DNA from: Tepidimonas charontis
GTDB lineage: Bacteria; Pseudomonadota; Gammaproteobacteria; Burkholderiales; Burkholderiaceae_C
Length of the DNA: 64,000 bases
Assembly (NCBI RefSeq): GCF_007556685.1
Contig: NZ_VJON01000008.1
Location: forward strand, 1 to 64,000
Direction: 5' to 3'
Within the stretch, counting starts at the first letter, position 1. Each line of letters begins with the position of its first letter. The notes under the pieces are model-generated. The model was not told the DNA's origin. It worked only from the letters and a program-made list of their open reading frames with translations, and did not search any database. This document shows, one piece after another, positions 43,612-53,135 of the stretch. The position numbers and the translations under genes are program-made.

Positions 43612-44733
43612 ATGTCCGTCCAACAAGCCGTCGCTTCTGTTGCCTCCGCTGCCCAGCCGCAGCAGCCCATTGCGCCCGGGGCGCCACTGCCGCATCGTAA
43701 GGTCATCCGCAGCTGGATCACGCCGCTGGCCGAGCGCCGCACAGCGATCGCCATCGTGCTGCTGGTCATCGACTGGGTCGTTTTCGCCGCGCTGATCGCC
43801 GGCACCATCGTCTTCGAGAGCTGGTGGGCCAAGTTGCTGTGCGGGCTGGCGGCGGGGTTCACCATCGGGCGCTTGTTCATCATCGGACACGACGCTTGCC
43901 ACCAAAGCTACACGCCGCACCGCGGTCTGAACAAGCTGCTCGGGCGCATCGCGATGTTGCCATCGCTGACGCCATACAGCCTGTGGGAAGTGGGCCACAA
44001 CGTGGTGCACCATGGCTACACCAACCTCAAGGGCGTGGATTTCGTGTGGGCGCCGCTGACCAAGGAGGAGTTCGACGCGCTGTCGCCCGCGCGTCGGCTG
44101 CTGGAGCGCATCTACCGCAGTGGCTGGGGCCCGGCGCTGTATTACCTGATTGAGATGTGGTGGCTGCGCATGTTCTTCCCGCGCAAGACCTACATGGGCA
44201 CGCGCCGGCCCGAATTCATCTGGGATGGTGTTTTCGTGCTGGTGGTGGGCCTGCTGTGGATCGCGGGCATGGTGTGGGCCGCGATGGCCACCGGCCAGCC
44301 GGTGTGGCTGCAGGTGCTGATGGGGTTCGTGGTGCCCTTTGTGTTCTGGAACGGCATGATCGGCTTCGTGGTGTATGTGCACCACACCCACCCGGCGGTG
44401 CAGTGGCATGACGACAAATTGGCCTGGGCGAAGGCGGCGCCGTTCGTCTCGACCACCGTCCATCTGGTGTTTCCGCTGCGTATCGGTGCCTTGATGCACC
44501 ACATCATGGAGCACACCGCCCACCACGTGGACATGAGTGTGCCGCTGTACAAGCTGAAACAGGCGCAGAAAAAGCTGGAGGAGATGTTGCCCGGTCGCAT
44601 CATCGTGCAGCGCTTTAGCTGGAAGTGGTACTTCGACACCGCGCGCCGCTGCAAGCTGTACGACTTCTCGCGCCGTTGCTGGACCGACTTCCGTGGCCGG
44701 CCGACGAGCGAGCCGGCGCCGGCGTATGCGTGA
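43612..44733 (+). CDS. Membrane fatty acid desaturase
   Basis: Integral-membrane di-iron desaturase of 373 residues from MSVQQAVASVASAAQP. The three histidine boxes are present: HDACHQ (about residue 97), HNVVHH, and HTAHH near residue 305. Hydrophobic pairs flank them (IAIVLLVIDWVVFAALIAGTIVF, FIWDGVFVLVVGLLWIAGMVW, VLMGFVVPFVFWNG). It probably introduces a double bond into acyl chains for membrane fluidity; regiospecificity cannot be told. The N-terminal open frame before 43612 is not conserved. Confidence 0.9.
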   Translation: MSVQQAVASVASAAQPQQPIAPGAPLPHRKVIRSWITPLAERRTAIAIVLLVIDWVVFAALIAGTIVFESWWAKLLCGLAAGFTIGRLFIIGHDACHQSYTPHRGLNKLLGRIAMLPSLTPYSLWEVGHNVVHHGYTNLKGVDFVWAPLTKEEFDALSPARRLLERIYRSGWGPALYYLIEMWWLRMFFPRKTYMGTRRPEFIWDGVFVLVVGLLWIAGMVWAAMATGQPVWLQVLMGFVVPFVFWNGMIGFVVYVHHTHPAVQWHDDKLAWAKAAPFVSTTVHLVFPLRIGALMHHIMEHTAHHVDMSVPLYKLKQAQKKLEEMLPGRIIVQRFSWKWYFDTARRCKLYDFSRRCWTDFRGRPTSEPAPAYA

Positions 44734-44873
44734 TGCAGCAGCCTGGCCCGCGCGGTGGTAACGTGCACGGGGGCCGGTGGTTGAGCCGATCGGCAGGACC
44801 GCAGGGGCCGAGCCGGGCCCCCGCGTCGTTTCGCGCTGGCGCGGCGGGTGCTGCGGTGCGACAATAGGGCCCG

Positions 44874-46373
44874 ATGACACAAGCGTTTTCTGAACTGAAT
44901 CTGGCCGAACCCTTGGCCCGCGCCGTGGCTGAGATGGGCTACACCACCATGACGCCCATCCAGGCGCAGGCCATTCCGGTGGTGCTGCAAGGGCGCGACG
45001 TGATGGGCGCGGCCCAGACCGGCACCGGCAAAACGGCCGCGTTTTCGCTGCCCTTGTTGCAACGTTTGTTGCGCCACGCCAACACCTCGACCTCGCCGGC
45101 TCGGCACCCGGTGCGGGCGCTGGTGCTATTGCCCACCCGCGAGCTGGCCGACCAGGTGGCACAGCAGATCAAGCTCTACGCGAAGTACACGCCCCTGCGC
45201 AGCGCCGTGGTCTTCGGCGGCATGGACATGAAGCCGCAGATCGAGGAATTGCGAAAGGGGGTGGAGGTCTTGGTTGCCACGCCCGGCCGTCTGCTGGACC
45301 ATATCGAGGCCAAGACGGCGGTGCTCAATCAGGTCGAGTATGTCGTGCTGGATGAGGCCGACCGCATGCTCGACATCGGCTTTTTGCCGGATTTACAGCG
45401 CATCCTGTCGTATCTGCCCCAGCAGCGCACGACACTGTTGTTTTCGGCCACGTTCTCGCCGGAGATCAAGCGCCTGGCGGCGAGCTACCTGCACGACCCG
45501 GTGGTGATCGAGGTGGCGCGTGCCAACACCACCGCCGCCACCGTCGAGCAGCGTTTTTTCTGCGTGGAAGAGGCCGACAAGCGCGCGGCGCTGTTGCAGC
45601 TGCTGCAGCAGTTGCAGGTCAAACAGGCCTTCGTGTTCGTCAACAGCAAGTTGGGCTGCGCACGGCTGGCGCGAGCGCTGCAGCGTGACGGCCTGCGCGT
45701 GGCGGCCCTGCACGGCGACAAGAGCCAAGAAGAGCGCCTGAAGGCGCTCGATGCGTTCAAGCAAGGCCAGGTCGATTGGCTGGTATGCACCGATGTGGCC
45801 GCGCGCGGTCTGGACATCAAGGATGTGCCCGCGGTGTTCAACGTCGACATCCCGTTCAATGCCGAGGATTACGTGCATCGCATCGGCCGCACCGGACGGG
45901 CGGGAGCGTCGGGCTTGGCGGTGTCGTTCGTCACGGGCAAAGACGCCAAGCTGCTGGCGGATATCGAGAAGCTCATCGGTCGCCGCGTCGAGGTGGAGCC
46001 GCTGACACTGGAAGAGACGCGCCGGGCGCATTCCCGTCGTCAGGAGCGGCCGGTTGGTGGCGACGCCGAACCGCGCGATCAGGCGCGGCCGTCCCGACCA
46101 GCGGGTGCTGGCACCCGAGGCGAGCGGGGGACGTCGCCTGCGGCACGGGTGGCCGTGGCCGCCGCCGATCCGCTCTACGATCAACCCTACGAACCGTCGC
46201 TGCCACCCGATGCCAAACCGCAGTGGGAGGCCCAGACCAAGGCGTCGACGCCGCGCGGGTTGTCGGCCTATATCCGCCCCAAGCGCAAGGTGCCGGCCCT
46301 GTTGCGTGCGCCGTTGCCGGCGCTCACATCCCCCGACCCGGTGCCTGAGCCTGCGGACACGGTATCCGGATGA
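44874..46373 (+). CDS. rhlE: DEAD-box ATP-dependent RNA helicase, RhlE type
   Basis: RNA helicase of 499 residues (MTQAFSELNLAEPLARAVAE). All motifs are visible: Q motif, AQTGTGKT, PTRELADQV, GGMDMKPQ, TPGRLLDHI, VLDEADRMLD, SATFSPE, TDVAARGLDIKDV and HRIGRTGRAG. The C-terminal ~120 residues are a basic, disordered tail as in RhlE, which takes part in ribosome maturation and RNA decay. The 3' end overlaps the convergent apaH gene by 50 bases. Confidence 0.93.
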   Translation: MTQAFSELNLAEPLARAVAEMGYTTMTPIQAQAIPVVLQGRDVMGAAQTGTGKTAAFSLPLLQRLLRHANTSTSPARHPVRALVLLPTRELADQVAQQIKLYAKYTPLRSAVVFGGMDMKPQIEELRKGVEVLVATPGRLLDHIEAKTAVLNQVEYVVLDEADRMLDIGFLPDLQRILSYLPQQRTTLLFSATFSPEIKRLAASYLHDPVVIEVARANTTAATVEQRFFCVEEADKRAALLQLLQQLQVKQAFVFVNSKLGCARLARALQRDGLRVAALHGDKSQEERLKALDAFKQGQVDWLVCTDVAARGLDIKDVPAVFNVDIPFNAEDYVHRIGRTGRAGASGLAVSFVTGKDAKLLADIEKLIGRRVEVEPLTLEETRRAHSRRQERPVGGDAEPRDQARPSRPAGAGTRGERGTSPAARVAVAAADPLYDQPYEPSLPPDAKPQWEAQTKASTPRGLSAYIRPKRKVPALLRAPLPALTSPDPVPEPADTVSG

Positions 46374-47175
46374 TTTCGACCTGCCGTGCGTCCGCCACGG
46401 GGGCGTGCGGCAGGCAGGCCGCGCTGAGCTGTCCGCCCCAGACGCAGCCGCTGTCCAGCGCCAGCAGGTCGGGCCGCTGCAGCGGCCCGAGAGTCGACCA
46501 GTGACCGAAGGCGATGGGCGTGCCGGCGCTGCGGCGCCCCGGCACGTCGAACCACGGCACGAAGCCCGGCGGGGCCGCCGCTGCGCTGTCCTTGGTCGCA
46601 AATTCCATCTCTCCGTCGGGGCGGCAGAAGCGCAGCCGTGTCAGGGCGTTGACGATCACGCGCCAGCGCGCGCTGCCCTGCAGTGTCTCGTCCCAGCGCG
46701 CCGGTTCGTTGCCGTACATCTGCCGCAACCAGTCGGCGTGATCGGGCGCGCGCAGCCGCGCTTGCACTTCCTCCGCCAACCGCAGCACCTCGGTGGGCGT
46801 CCAAACCGGCAGCACGCCGGCGTGGACCAACAGCCACCCCTCGGCCGTCAAGGCCAGCGGCCGCTGGCGCAGCCAGTCCAGCAGCGTGGCGCGGTCCGGT
46901 GCGTTCAGGATGTCGTGCAGGGTGTCGTTGCGATGCGGCTGGCGCACGCCGGCGGCCACCGCCAGCAGATGCAAATCATGGTTGCCCAACAGCGCCTCGG
47001 CAGCCCCCTCCAGAGCGCGCAGCCGTCGCAGTACGGCCAGCGATGCGGGCCCGCGGTTGACCAGATCGCCCAGCAGGACCAGGCGGTCCCGGCTGGGGGA
47101 AAAGCCGATTTCGTCCAGCAGGTGCTGCAGCGCGCCGTCGCAGCCCTGGACGTCGCCAATCAGGTACAGTGCCAT
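46324..47175 (-). CDS. apaH: Bis(5'-nucleosyl)-tetraphosphatase, symmetrical
   Basis: Hydrolyses Ap4A to two ADP; also linked to RNA decapping. It has 283 residues, MALYLIGDVQGCDGALQHLL. Metallophosphoesterase motifs are GDVQGC, VLLGDLVNRGP and LLGNHDLH, with the family's VHAGVLPVW and AFGHWSTLG later. It begins only 11 bases from the divergent CNNM-family gene, and its 3' end lies inside rhlE on the opposite strand. Confidence 0.95.
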   Translation of the reverse strand: MALYLIGDVQGCDGALQHLLDEIGFSPSRDRLVLLGDLVNRGPASLAVLRRLRALEGAAEALLGNHDLHLLAVAAGVRQPHRNDTLHDILNAPDRATLLDWLRQRPLALTAEGWLLVHAGVLPVWTPTEVLRLAEEVQARLRAPDHADWLRQMYGNEPARWDETLQGSARWRVIVNALTRLRFCRPDGEMEFATKDSAAAAPPGFVPWFDVPGRRSAGTPIAFGHWSTLGPLQRPDLLALDSGCVWGGQLSAACLPHAPVADARQVEIIRIPCPQAQAPGRGM

Positions 47176-47186
47176 GGGCGCACATT

Positions 47187-48506
47187 ATGGATATCCTGCT
47201 GATCGTCTTTCTGACCCTGCTCAATGGGGCGTTTGCCATGTCCGAGCTGGCGTTGGCGGCCAGCCGCCGGGCGCGACTGTCGGCCCTGGCCGAAGCGGGG
47301 GACAAAGGGGCCCGCGCCGCACTGCAACTGCTGGACAACCCGACGCAGTTTTTGTCGTCCGTGCAGGTGGGGATCACCTCCATCGGCATGCTCAACGGCA
47401 TCGTGGGCGAGGCGGCGTTCAGCGACGGGCTGGCCGACCGGTTTCGCGGTTGGGGGTGGTCCGACGTGACGGCCTCGGTGTCCGCCACGGCCATCGTCGT
47501 GGCGGCCATCACGTTCTTGACAATCGTCTTTGGCGAGTTGGTGCCCAAGCGCATCGGCCAGCTCTACCCGGAGGCCGTCGCGCGCTGGGTGGCACGGCCC
47601 ATGGCCGGTGTGGCCCGGGTGGCCAAGCCCTTCGTGCTGCTGCTGTCGGCCACCACGCATGCGGTGCTACGTCTGCTGCGCATCGACACCGACGCGGCCC
47701 GCGCGGTGACGGAGGAGGAGATCCACGCCAGCTTGCGCGAAGGCTTGGGCGCCGGCGTGATCAAGCGGCAGGAGCACCGCATGGTGCGCAATGTGCTGGC
47801 GCTGGATGACCGGCAGCTGGGCAGCCTGATGGTGCCGCGCTCGGACATCGATTGGCTGGAGGCGGGCGAGCCGCTGACCGAGGTGCTGCGCCGCGCGCGC
47901 CAGAGCGGGCACTCGTGGTATCCGGTGGCCCGTGGCGGGTTGGACCATGTGCAAGGCGTGGTGGCGCTGACGCACCTGATGGCCCTGGACGAAATCGGCG
48001 GGCGCGAGACCGACTGGGCGCGCGACGCGCTGCCGGCGACCTTCGTGCCCGAGACGCTCAGCGGCCTGGAGTTGCTGGAGCAGTTTCGCGCCCGCGCCAT
48101 GCGCATGGTGTTTGTCGTCGATGAGTACGGCGTGGTACAAGGCTTGTTGACCCCGCTGGACCTGTTGGAGGCCATCACGGGCGAGTTGTCAGCGCAGGTT
48201 CCGGAAGACGCTTGGGCCACGCCGCTGCCAGACGGCGGCTGGCGTGTGGACGGTGCCATGCCGGCGCACGAGCTCAAGGCACGCCTGGATATCGATGAGC
48301 TGCCAGATGAAGACAAGGAGCGTTACCATACGGTGGCCGGCTTGTTGATGTTGGCGGCAGGGCGCCTGCTCAACGTGGGCGACCACATCACCATCGGGCG
48401 TTGGTCATTCGAGGTCTCGCGTACCGAAGGGCACCGCATCGACGAGGTGCTCATTCGCCCGCTGCCGGCGGGAAGGTCGGACGGTGGGTCTGCAACCACT
48501 GCTTGA
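47187..48506 (+). CDS. CNNM/CBS-domain membrane protein (hemolysin C/CorC-like)
   Basis: 439 residues from MDILLIVFLTLLNGAFAMSE. The N-terminal CNNM (DUF21) domain has about three membrane helices and SSVQVGITSIGMLNGIVGE; a CBS pair follows (MVPRSDIDWLE, MRMVFVVDEYGVVQGLLTPLDLLEAI); the C-terminal CorC_HlyC domain has DGGWRVDGAMPAHELKARL. Family members are thought to export or sense Mg2+ or Co2+. An in-frame GTG six codons upstream is possible. Its 3' end overlaps cbbR by 56 bases on the other strand. Confidence 0.9.
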   Translation: MDILLIVFLTLLNGAFAMSELALAASRRARLSALAEAGDKGARAALQLLDNPTQFLSSVQVGITSIGMLNGIVGEAAFSDGLADRFRGWGWSDVTASVSATAIVVAAITFLTIVFGELVPKRIGQLYPEAVARWVARPMAGVARVAKPFVLLLSATTHAVLRLLRIDTDAARAVTEEEIHASLREGLGAGVIKRQEHRMVRNVLALDDRQLGSLMVPRSDIDWLEAGEPLTEVLRRARQSGHSWYPVARGGLDHVQGVVALTHLMALDEIGGRETDWARDALPATFVPETLSGLELLEQFRARAMRMVFVVDEYGVVQGLLTPLDLLEAITGELSAQVPEDAWATPLPDGGWRVDGAMPAHELKARLDIDELPDEDKERYHTVAGLLMLAAGRLLNVGDHITIGRWSFEVSRTEGHRIDEVLIRPLPAGRSDGGSATTA

Positions 48507-49371
48507 ACGCCAGCGCCGCGGGCGATAGGCGCTTGCCCGCCGGGTGCAGCAACTGCCAGCGCCGCAGCAAGGGAAAGCCGCGCACATCCAAGGCCACCAG
48601 TTCGCCCAGCGCCAATTCGGCTGCCACCGCATGTGCCGATAGTACGGCCACCCCCAAGCCACCAGCGACGGTTTGCTTGACGGCCTCGTTACTGCCCACC
48701 TCCAGCCGCACGCGCAGACTCACGCCGTGCTCGGCGAAGAAGCGCTCCGCCGTGGAGCGCGTACCCGAGCCCGGTTCGCGCAGCACGAAGGGCTCCTCGG
48801 CCAAGCGCTGCGGGTCGATGTCACGGGCACGCGCCAGGGGATGCGTCGGTGGCGCAATCAGTACCAGGGGGTTGTCGGCGAACGGCTCGGTGACCACGTC
48901 CAGGTGCTCGGGTGCGGCGCCGAGTACATACAAGTCGTCCTGATTGGCGGCGAGGCGCTGCAACAACGCTTCACGGTTGCCCACGTGCATGGCCACGTCG
49001 ATGCCCGGGTGGCTGGCGCAAAACGCCCCCAGCAGCTTGGGTACCACGTACTGCGCAGTGGTCAACACCGCCACGCGCACCCGCCCGCGTTCCACGCCGC
49101 GCAACGCCGCAACGTCGTCGGCCAGCTGCAACAAACGCTCCTCCACGTCGCCGGCTGCCTGTGCCAGCAGCTCGCCGGCTGGCGTCAGGTAGATACGCTT
49201 GCCGATTTGCTCGAACAGAGGCAGCCCCACGGCATCGGATAACTGTTTGACTTGCAGCGACAGTGTAGGGGGAGCCAGGTGCAGTGCTTCGGCGGCACGG
49301 GCGAAGCTGCCGCGGCGCGCGACCGCCAGAAAGATGCGCAGTTGGTGGAGGGTCAGATGGCGTGGGTTCAT
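48451..49371 (-). CDS. cbbR: LysR-type regulator of CO2 fixation genes
   Basis: 306 residues, MNPRHLTLHQLRIFLAVARR. The winged helix-turn-helix is at the N-terminus (GSFARAAEALHLAPPTLSLQVKQLS) and a LysR substrate domain follows (VRVAVLTTAQYVVPKLLGAF, LREPGSGTRSTAERFF). It is divergent from cbbL, and the sequence resembles CbbR throughout, so I assign control of the RuBisCO operon. CbbR proteins respond to metabolites such as RuBP, NADPH or phosphoglycolate; the effector here is unknown. It probably also represses itself from the shared intergenic region. Confidence 0.92.
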   Translation of the reverse strand: MNPRHLTLHQLRIFLAVARRGSFARAAEALHLAPPTLSLQVKQLSDAVGLPLFEQIGKRIYLTPAGELLAQAAGDVEERLLQLADDVAALRGVERGRVRVAVLTTAQYVVPKLLGAFCASHPGIDVAMHVGNREALLQRLAANQDDLYVLGAAPEHLDVVTEPFADNPLVLIAPPTHPLARARDIDPQRLAEEPFVLREPGSGTRSTAERFFAEHGVSLRVRLEVGSNEAVKQTVAGGLGVAVLSAHAVAAELALGELVALDVRGFPLLRRWQLLHPAGKRLSPAALAFKQWLQTHRPTFPPAAGE

Positions 49372-49505
49372 ATGCTCATTTTACATTAGTAAATGATTTC
49401 AGTTAGAACATTTTACTTTGTCTAAATGGAAAACCCCAACACAATGCAGACCTGAGGCAGTCACCTGCACCCACCGTCCCTGAACCATCTTTGCGAGGAG
49501 CACCC
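49372..49505. promoter_or_regulatory. cbbR-cbbL divergent control region with CbbR-like sites
   Basis: Very AT-rich compared with the surroundings (17 G/C in the 60 bases 49381-49440). Two inverted repeats: TTTAC-ATTA-GTAAA at 49380-49393 and TTAGA-N13-TCTAA at 49403-49425, both of the size LysR proteins bind. GAGGAG at 49495-49500 is the cbbL ribosome site. Exact promoter hexamers are not clear. CbbR binding is inferred. Confidence 0.6.
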
Positions 49506-50927
49506 ATGGCCGTCAAGACCTACAACGCCGGTGTCAAGGAATACCGCCAAACCTACTGGATGCCGGATTACACACCGCTGGACTCGGATATTTTGGCGGT
49601 GTTCAAGATCACACCCCAGCCAGGGGTAGACCGTGAAGAGGCGGCGGCAGCGGTGGCTGCTGAATCTTCCACCGGTACCTGGACCACGGTGTGGACCGAC
49701 CTGTTGACCGATCTGGATTACTACAAGGGTCGAGCCTATCGTATCGAGGATGTGCCGGGGGATGACACGGCCTTCTATGCATACATCGCCTACCCGATCG
49801 ATCTCTTCGAAGAGGGTTCGGTTGTCAATGTCTTTACATCCCTGGTTGGCAACGTATTTGGTTTCAAGGCCGTTCGCGCACTGCGCTTGGAAGATGTCCG
49901 CTTTCCGCTGGCATACGTAAAGACCTGCGGCGGGCCGCCCAACGGCATCCAGGTCGAGCGCGACAAGCTCAACAAATATGGCCGTCCCCTGTTGGGTTGC
50001 ACCATCAAGCCGAAGCTTGGACTGTCGGCCAAGAACTACGGTCGCGCCGTTTATGAGTGTCTGCGCGGCGGTCTGGATTTCACCAAGGACGATGAAAACG
50101 TCAACAGCCAGCCTTTCATGCGTTGGCGTGAACGCTTCGACTTCGTCATGGAAGCCATCCAGAAAGCCGAGCGTGAGACTGGTGAGCGTAAGGGGCATTA
50201 TCTGAACGTGACGGCGCCGACGCCGGAGGAAATGTACAGGCGTGCCGAGTATGCGAAAGAGATTGGTGCTCCCATCATCATGCACGACTTCATCACCGGT
50301 GGGTTTTGTGCCAACACTGGACTGGCCAACTGGTGTCGCAACAACGGGATGCTGTTGCATATCCACCGCGCCATGCACGCCGTCATCGATCGTAACCCGC
50401 GCCATGGCATCCACTTCCGTGTCTTGACCAAAGTACTGCGTCTGTCCGGTGGTGATCACCTCCACACGGGTACCGTGGTGGGTAAGTTGGAGGGTGATCG
50501 GGCCTCGACCTTGGGGTGGATCGATTTGTTGCGCGAAAGCTATGTGCCCGAGGATCGTTCGCGCGGCATTTTCTTCGATCAGGACTGGGGATCGATGCCG
50601 GGCGCGTTTGCAGTCGCCTCGGGTGGTATTCACGTCTGGCACATGCCGGCCCTCGTCACCATTTTTGGAGACGACTCGGTGCTGCAGTTTGGCGGTGGTA
50701 CGTTGGGGCACCCTTGGGGTAATGCAGCCGGTGCGCATGCCAATCGGGTGGCGTTGGAAGCCTGCGTACAGGCACGCAACGAGGGGCGTAACCTTGAGAA
50801 GGAAGGCAAGGAAATCTTGACCGCGGCGGCACAGCACTCGCCGGAACTCAAGATCGCCATGGAGACCTGGAAGGAGATCAAGTTCGAATTTGATACGGTC
50901 GACAAGCTCGATGTCGCGCACAAGTGA
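49506..50927 (+). CDS. cbbL: RuBisCO large subunit, form IA
   Basis: Catalytic subunit fixing CO2 onto ribulose-1,5-bisphosphate. It has 473 residues from [17 protein letters not shown] after a GAGGAG site. Active-site landmarks: the carbamylated-lysine motif [32 protein letters not shown] and the C-terminal [15 protein letters not shown]. The sequence and the following cso genes mark the carboxysome-type form IA (IAc). Its codons use more T/A endings than the core genes. It begins the carboxysome operon; the CbbR site lies upstream. Confidence 0.97.
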   Translation: MAVKTYNAGVKEYRQTYWMPDYTPLDSDILAVFKITPQPGVDREEAAAAVAAESSTGTWTTVWTDLLTDLDYYKGRAYRIEDVPGDDTAFYAYIAYPIDLFEEGSVVNVFTSLVGNVFGFKAVRALRLEDVRFPLAYVKTCGGPPNGIQVERDKLNKYGRPLLGCTIKPKLGLSAKNYGRAVYECLRGGLDFTKDDENVNSQPFMRWRERFDFVMEAIQKAERETGERKGHYLNVTAPTPEEMYRRAEYAKEIGAPIIMHDFITGGFCANTGLANWCRNNGMLLHIHRAMHAVIDRNPRHGIHFRVLTKVLRLSGGDHLHTGTVVGKLEGDRASTLGWIDLLRESYVPEDRSRGIFFDQDWGSMPGAFAVASGGIHVWHMPALVTIFGDDSVLQFGGGTLGHPWGNAAGAHANRVALEACVQARNEGRNLEKEGKEILTAAAQHSPELKIAMETWKEIKFEFDTVDKLDVAHK

Positions 50928-50987
50928 GCGCGTAAAGCAGAGTCGATTCGTCTTCCCAGTTTGCCCATCGTATTAAGGAGTGTCGTC

Positions 50988-51314
50988 ATGGCTGTCGAAG
51001 CTTACAAGTCGCAGTTGCGCTACGAGACGTTTTCTTATCTGCCGCAAATGACGCCCGAACAAGTGCGTCGGCAAATCGCCTATGCCATCGCACAAGGTTG
51101 GAACCCGGCGGTCGAACACAGCGAACGGGGTACCCCGGCCAGCGTGAGCTTTTGGTACATGTGGAAGTTGCCGATGTTCGGTGAGCAGAGCGTGGACGCT
51201 GTGATGGCCGAACTGGAGGCCTGCCACCGTGAATTTCCCGATCATCTGGTGCGCTTTGTGGCGTATGACAACTACGCCCAAAGTCAGGGTCTGGCGTTTG
51301 TCGTCTATCGCTGA
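50988..51314 (+). CDS. cbbS: RuBisCO small subunit, form IA
   Basis: 108 residues, [20 protein letters not shown], after an AAGGAG site and 60 bases behind cbbL. Contains [18 protein letters not shown] and [17 protein letters not shown], the usual form IA signatures. It caps the L8 core to form L8S8 and, in alpha-carboxysomes, contributes with CbbL to the CsoS2 binding surface. Confidence 0.97.
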   Translation: MAVEAYKSQLRYETFSYLPQMTPEQVRRQIAYAIAQGWNPAVEHSERGTPASVSFWYMWKLPMFGEQSVDAVMAELEACHREFPDHLVRFVAYDNYAQSQGLAFVVYR

Positions 51315-51341
51315 AAGCCGCATCCAAATGGGGGACGCACC

Positions 51342-53090
51342 ATGAGCTTGACGGCAAGCATGAGCGCCACGTTGTCGGGGCGCGAGCTGGCGCGACAGCG
51401 GCGTGCCGCGCTGGCGACACAGGGGCGCGCAGCATTGGTCAAGACCGGCGCCCATCAGATGCGTGCGGCGTTGCCGGCAAGCACAGGGGACCGGATGCCT
51501 GTAACCACGCCCGCGGGCTCGTTCAACGGTGGCTGCGGCTGCGGCTGCGGTGGCGCGGTCTGTCGCGCCGAGGCGTCATCTGTCGGCGGGGCTGGCGACG
51601 CGCCACGGGCGTCGGTGCCAGCGCCCACCGGGCGTGCTTTGGCGCGCGCCCGTCGCGAGGCGCTCGCCCGGGACGGTAAGAACGGGATACAGCGCGTCTC
51701 GCAGGCCGCGCGCTTGGTCGCGACGTTGCCCCAAGCCGATTGGAAAGCTGTATTGGACAAAGGGGCCACAGGGCGCCAGCTGGCCATGCAGCGTCGCCTC
51801 GTGCAGTCGCTCAGCGGGCGCGTAGCTACTGCTGCGACCCCTAGTTCGCGTCCCTCGGGACGAATTCGCCCACGGCCGGCCGCCTCGCTCAGCACCTCTG
51901 GTGTGGAGGAGTCGCGCACGCTGCAAGGGCAACGCGTCACGGGATTGAATTTGTCGCGTAGTCCGCGTGTCACGGGTGACGAACACGGCGCTTGCCGGCT
52001 AGTCACCGGGGATGAATATTTGGGGGCCGATCACTATGAAGCGGCCTGCGAGCAGATTCCGGTACCGGAGGCCGCCAAAGTGGTGTCAAGTCAAACCCTC
52101 GGGGGTAATTCTGTGACCGGTCCGGCCATGCGGGCGGGTAGCCGCATCACCGGTAATGAAACCGGTCTGTGTCGCGGCATCACCGGAACCCAATATCTGT
52201 CTGGCGAGGACATAGCTCTTTGTATGACGGAGCGCCCACGCCAGCCGCAAAAAGTCAGCGTCATGTCCAGCCGTGGAGGGCAAGCGGTGACGGGTACGGC
52301 GGTGGCCACGCCGGTACCCGAGGTTACCGGTGCAGAGGCAGGCCGCGAGCGCACCATCACGGGTACGCAGTACGCCCGCTTCCTTCAAACGAATGTGATT
52401 TCCGGGCACAGCGGGCGTCAACCCGCTACGTGGCGGCCACAAAGCGCCACGGGTGATACACCGGGTGTTGGCGGCGGTGACATCACGGGTGATGAACGTG
52501 GTGCGTGTGAGCCGGTGACCGGAACACCGTATATCGGTCCGGACAATCTGCACGCATCGTGCACGGTTAGCAGCCGTTGGTTGACGCGCTTTCCTCAAGC
52601 CAACAGTGCGCCGGCTGTCGAGCCGCCCTCGGATTTCAGCGTACGTTCGCCCGCCCGCCTGGCACGTGAACGGCGTGAGGCCGTCGTCACCGGCATACCA
52701 TCGCAAGCGGATGACCGCATCACCGGGCCTGGCAACAAGGCAGGCGGTCTGGTGACCGGCACGCCGGAGTTTCGCCACCGCAAGGGTGGTGCACCGGAGT
52801 GGAACGCGCAAAAAAGCAGTGCCTATCGTTTGACTGGAGAGGGCAGTCAATCGGGTGTGCGTATCACCGGGGACGCTTGGGGATCCACTGGGCGCGTCAC
52901 AGGCACCGAAGGGCCCTCTGCTGCCGCACGCAATCCGTCGTTGCGTGGTCAGCCACGCAGCGTTGGTACACACGCGCGGGCTCACAGAGACCTGCCGCGG
53001 GCTGACGTTCCCGCCAGTCCGGTCACTGGCTCATCCGGGACTACGGAGCGCGGCGCCGTGGTAACCGTCTCGGGCGGGGCGCGCGGCTGA
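51342..53090 (+). CDS. csoS2: Carboxysome scaffold protein CsoS2 (short form)
   Basis: Intrinsically disordered scaffold that links RuBisCO to the shell. It has 582 residues, against roughly 700-900 in well-known CsoS2 proteins. RuBisCO-binding-type N repeats are at 13-27 (GRELARQRRAALATQ), 97-111, 144-157, and a similar one at 437-448. Middle-type repeats with paired VTG/ITG and cysteines lie at about 197-236, 256-294 and 315-345 (the last lacking its cysteines), plus 369-407. The C-terminal domain has further VTG motifs. A Gly/Cys run (GGCGCGCGG) is at 63-71. Function from position and repeats is certain; I did not identify a frameshift site like the one used in Halothiobacillus. Confidence 0.93.
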   Translation: MSLTASMSATLSGRELARQRRAALATQGRAALVKTGAHQMRAALPASTGDRMPVTTPAGSFNGGCGCGCGGAVCRAEASSVGGAGDAPRASVPAPTGRALARARREALARDGKNGIQRVSQAARLVATLPQADWKAVLDKGATGRQLAMQRRLVQSLSGRVATAATPSSRPSGRIRPRPAASLSTSGVEESRTLQGQRVTGLNLSRSPRVTGDEHGACRLVTGDEYLGADHYEAACEQIPVPEAAKVVSSQTLGGNSVTGPAMRAGSRITGNETGLCRGITGTQYLSGEDIALCMTERPRQPQKVSVMSSRGGQAVTGTAVATPVPEVTGAEAGRERTITGTQYARFLQTNVISGHSGRQPATWRPQSATGDTPGVGGGDITGDERGACEPVTGTPYIGPDNLHASCTVSSRWLTRFPQANSAPAVEPPSDFSVRSPARLARERREAVVTGIPSQADDRITGPGNKAGGLVTGTPEFRHRKGGAPEWNAQKSSAYRLTGEGSQSGVRITGDAWGSTGRVTGTEGPSAAARNPSLRGQPRSVGTHARAHRDLPRADVPASPVTGSSGTTERGAVVTVSGGARG

Positions 53091-53135
53091 GGGTCGCTTT
53101 ATCCGCGTTGGATCGGCTTTGACACGTCGCGCATC

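Noticed and set aside
49461-50921. 486-residue frame antisense to cbbL
   Set aside because: RuBisCO large subunit is certain on the plus strand; this is its shadow.
51342-53090. Programmed frameshift in csoS2
   Set aside because: Such a site is known in Halothiobacillus, but I could not point to a convincing slippery site and structure here.
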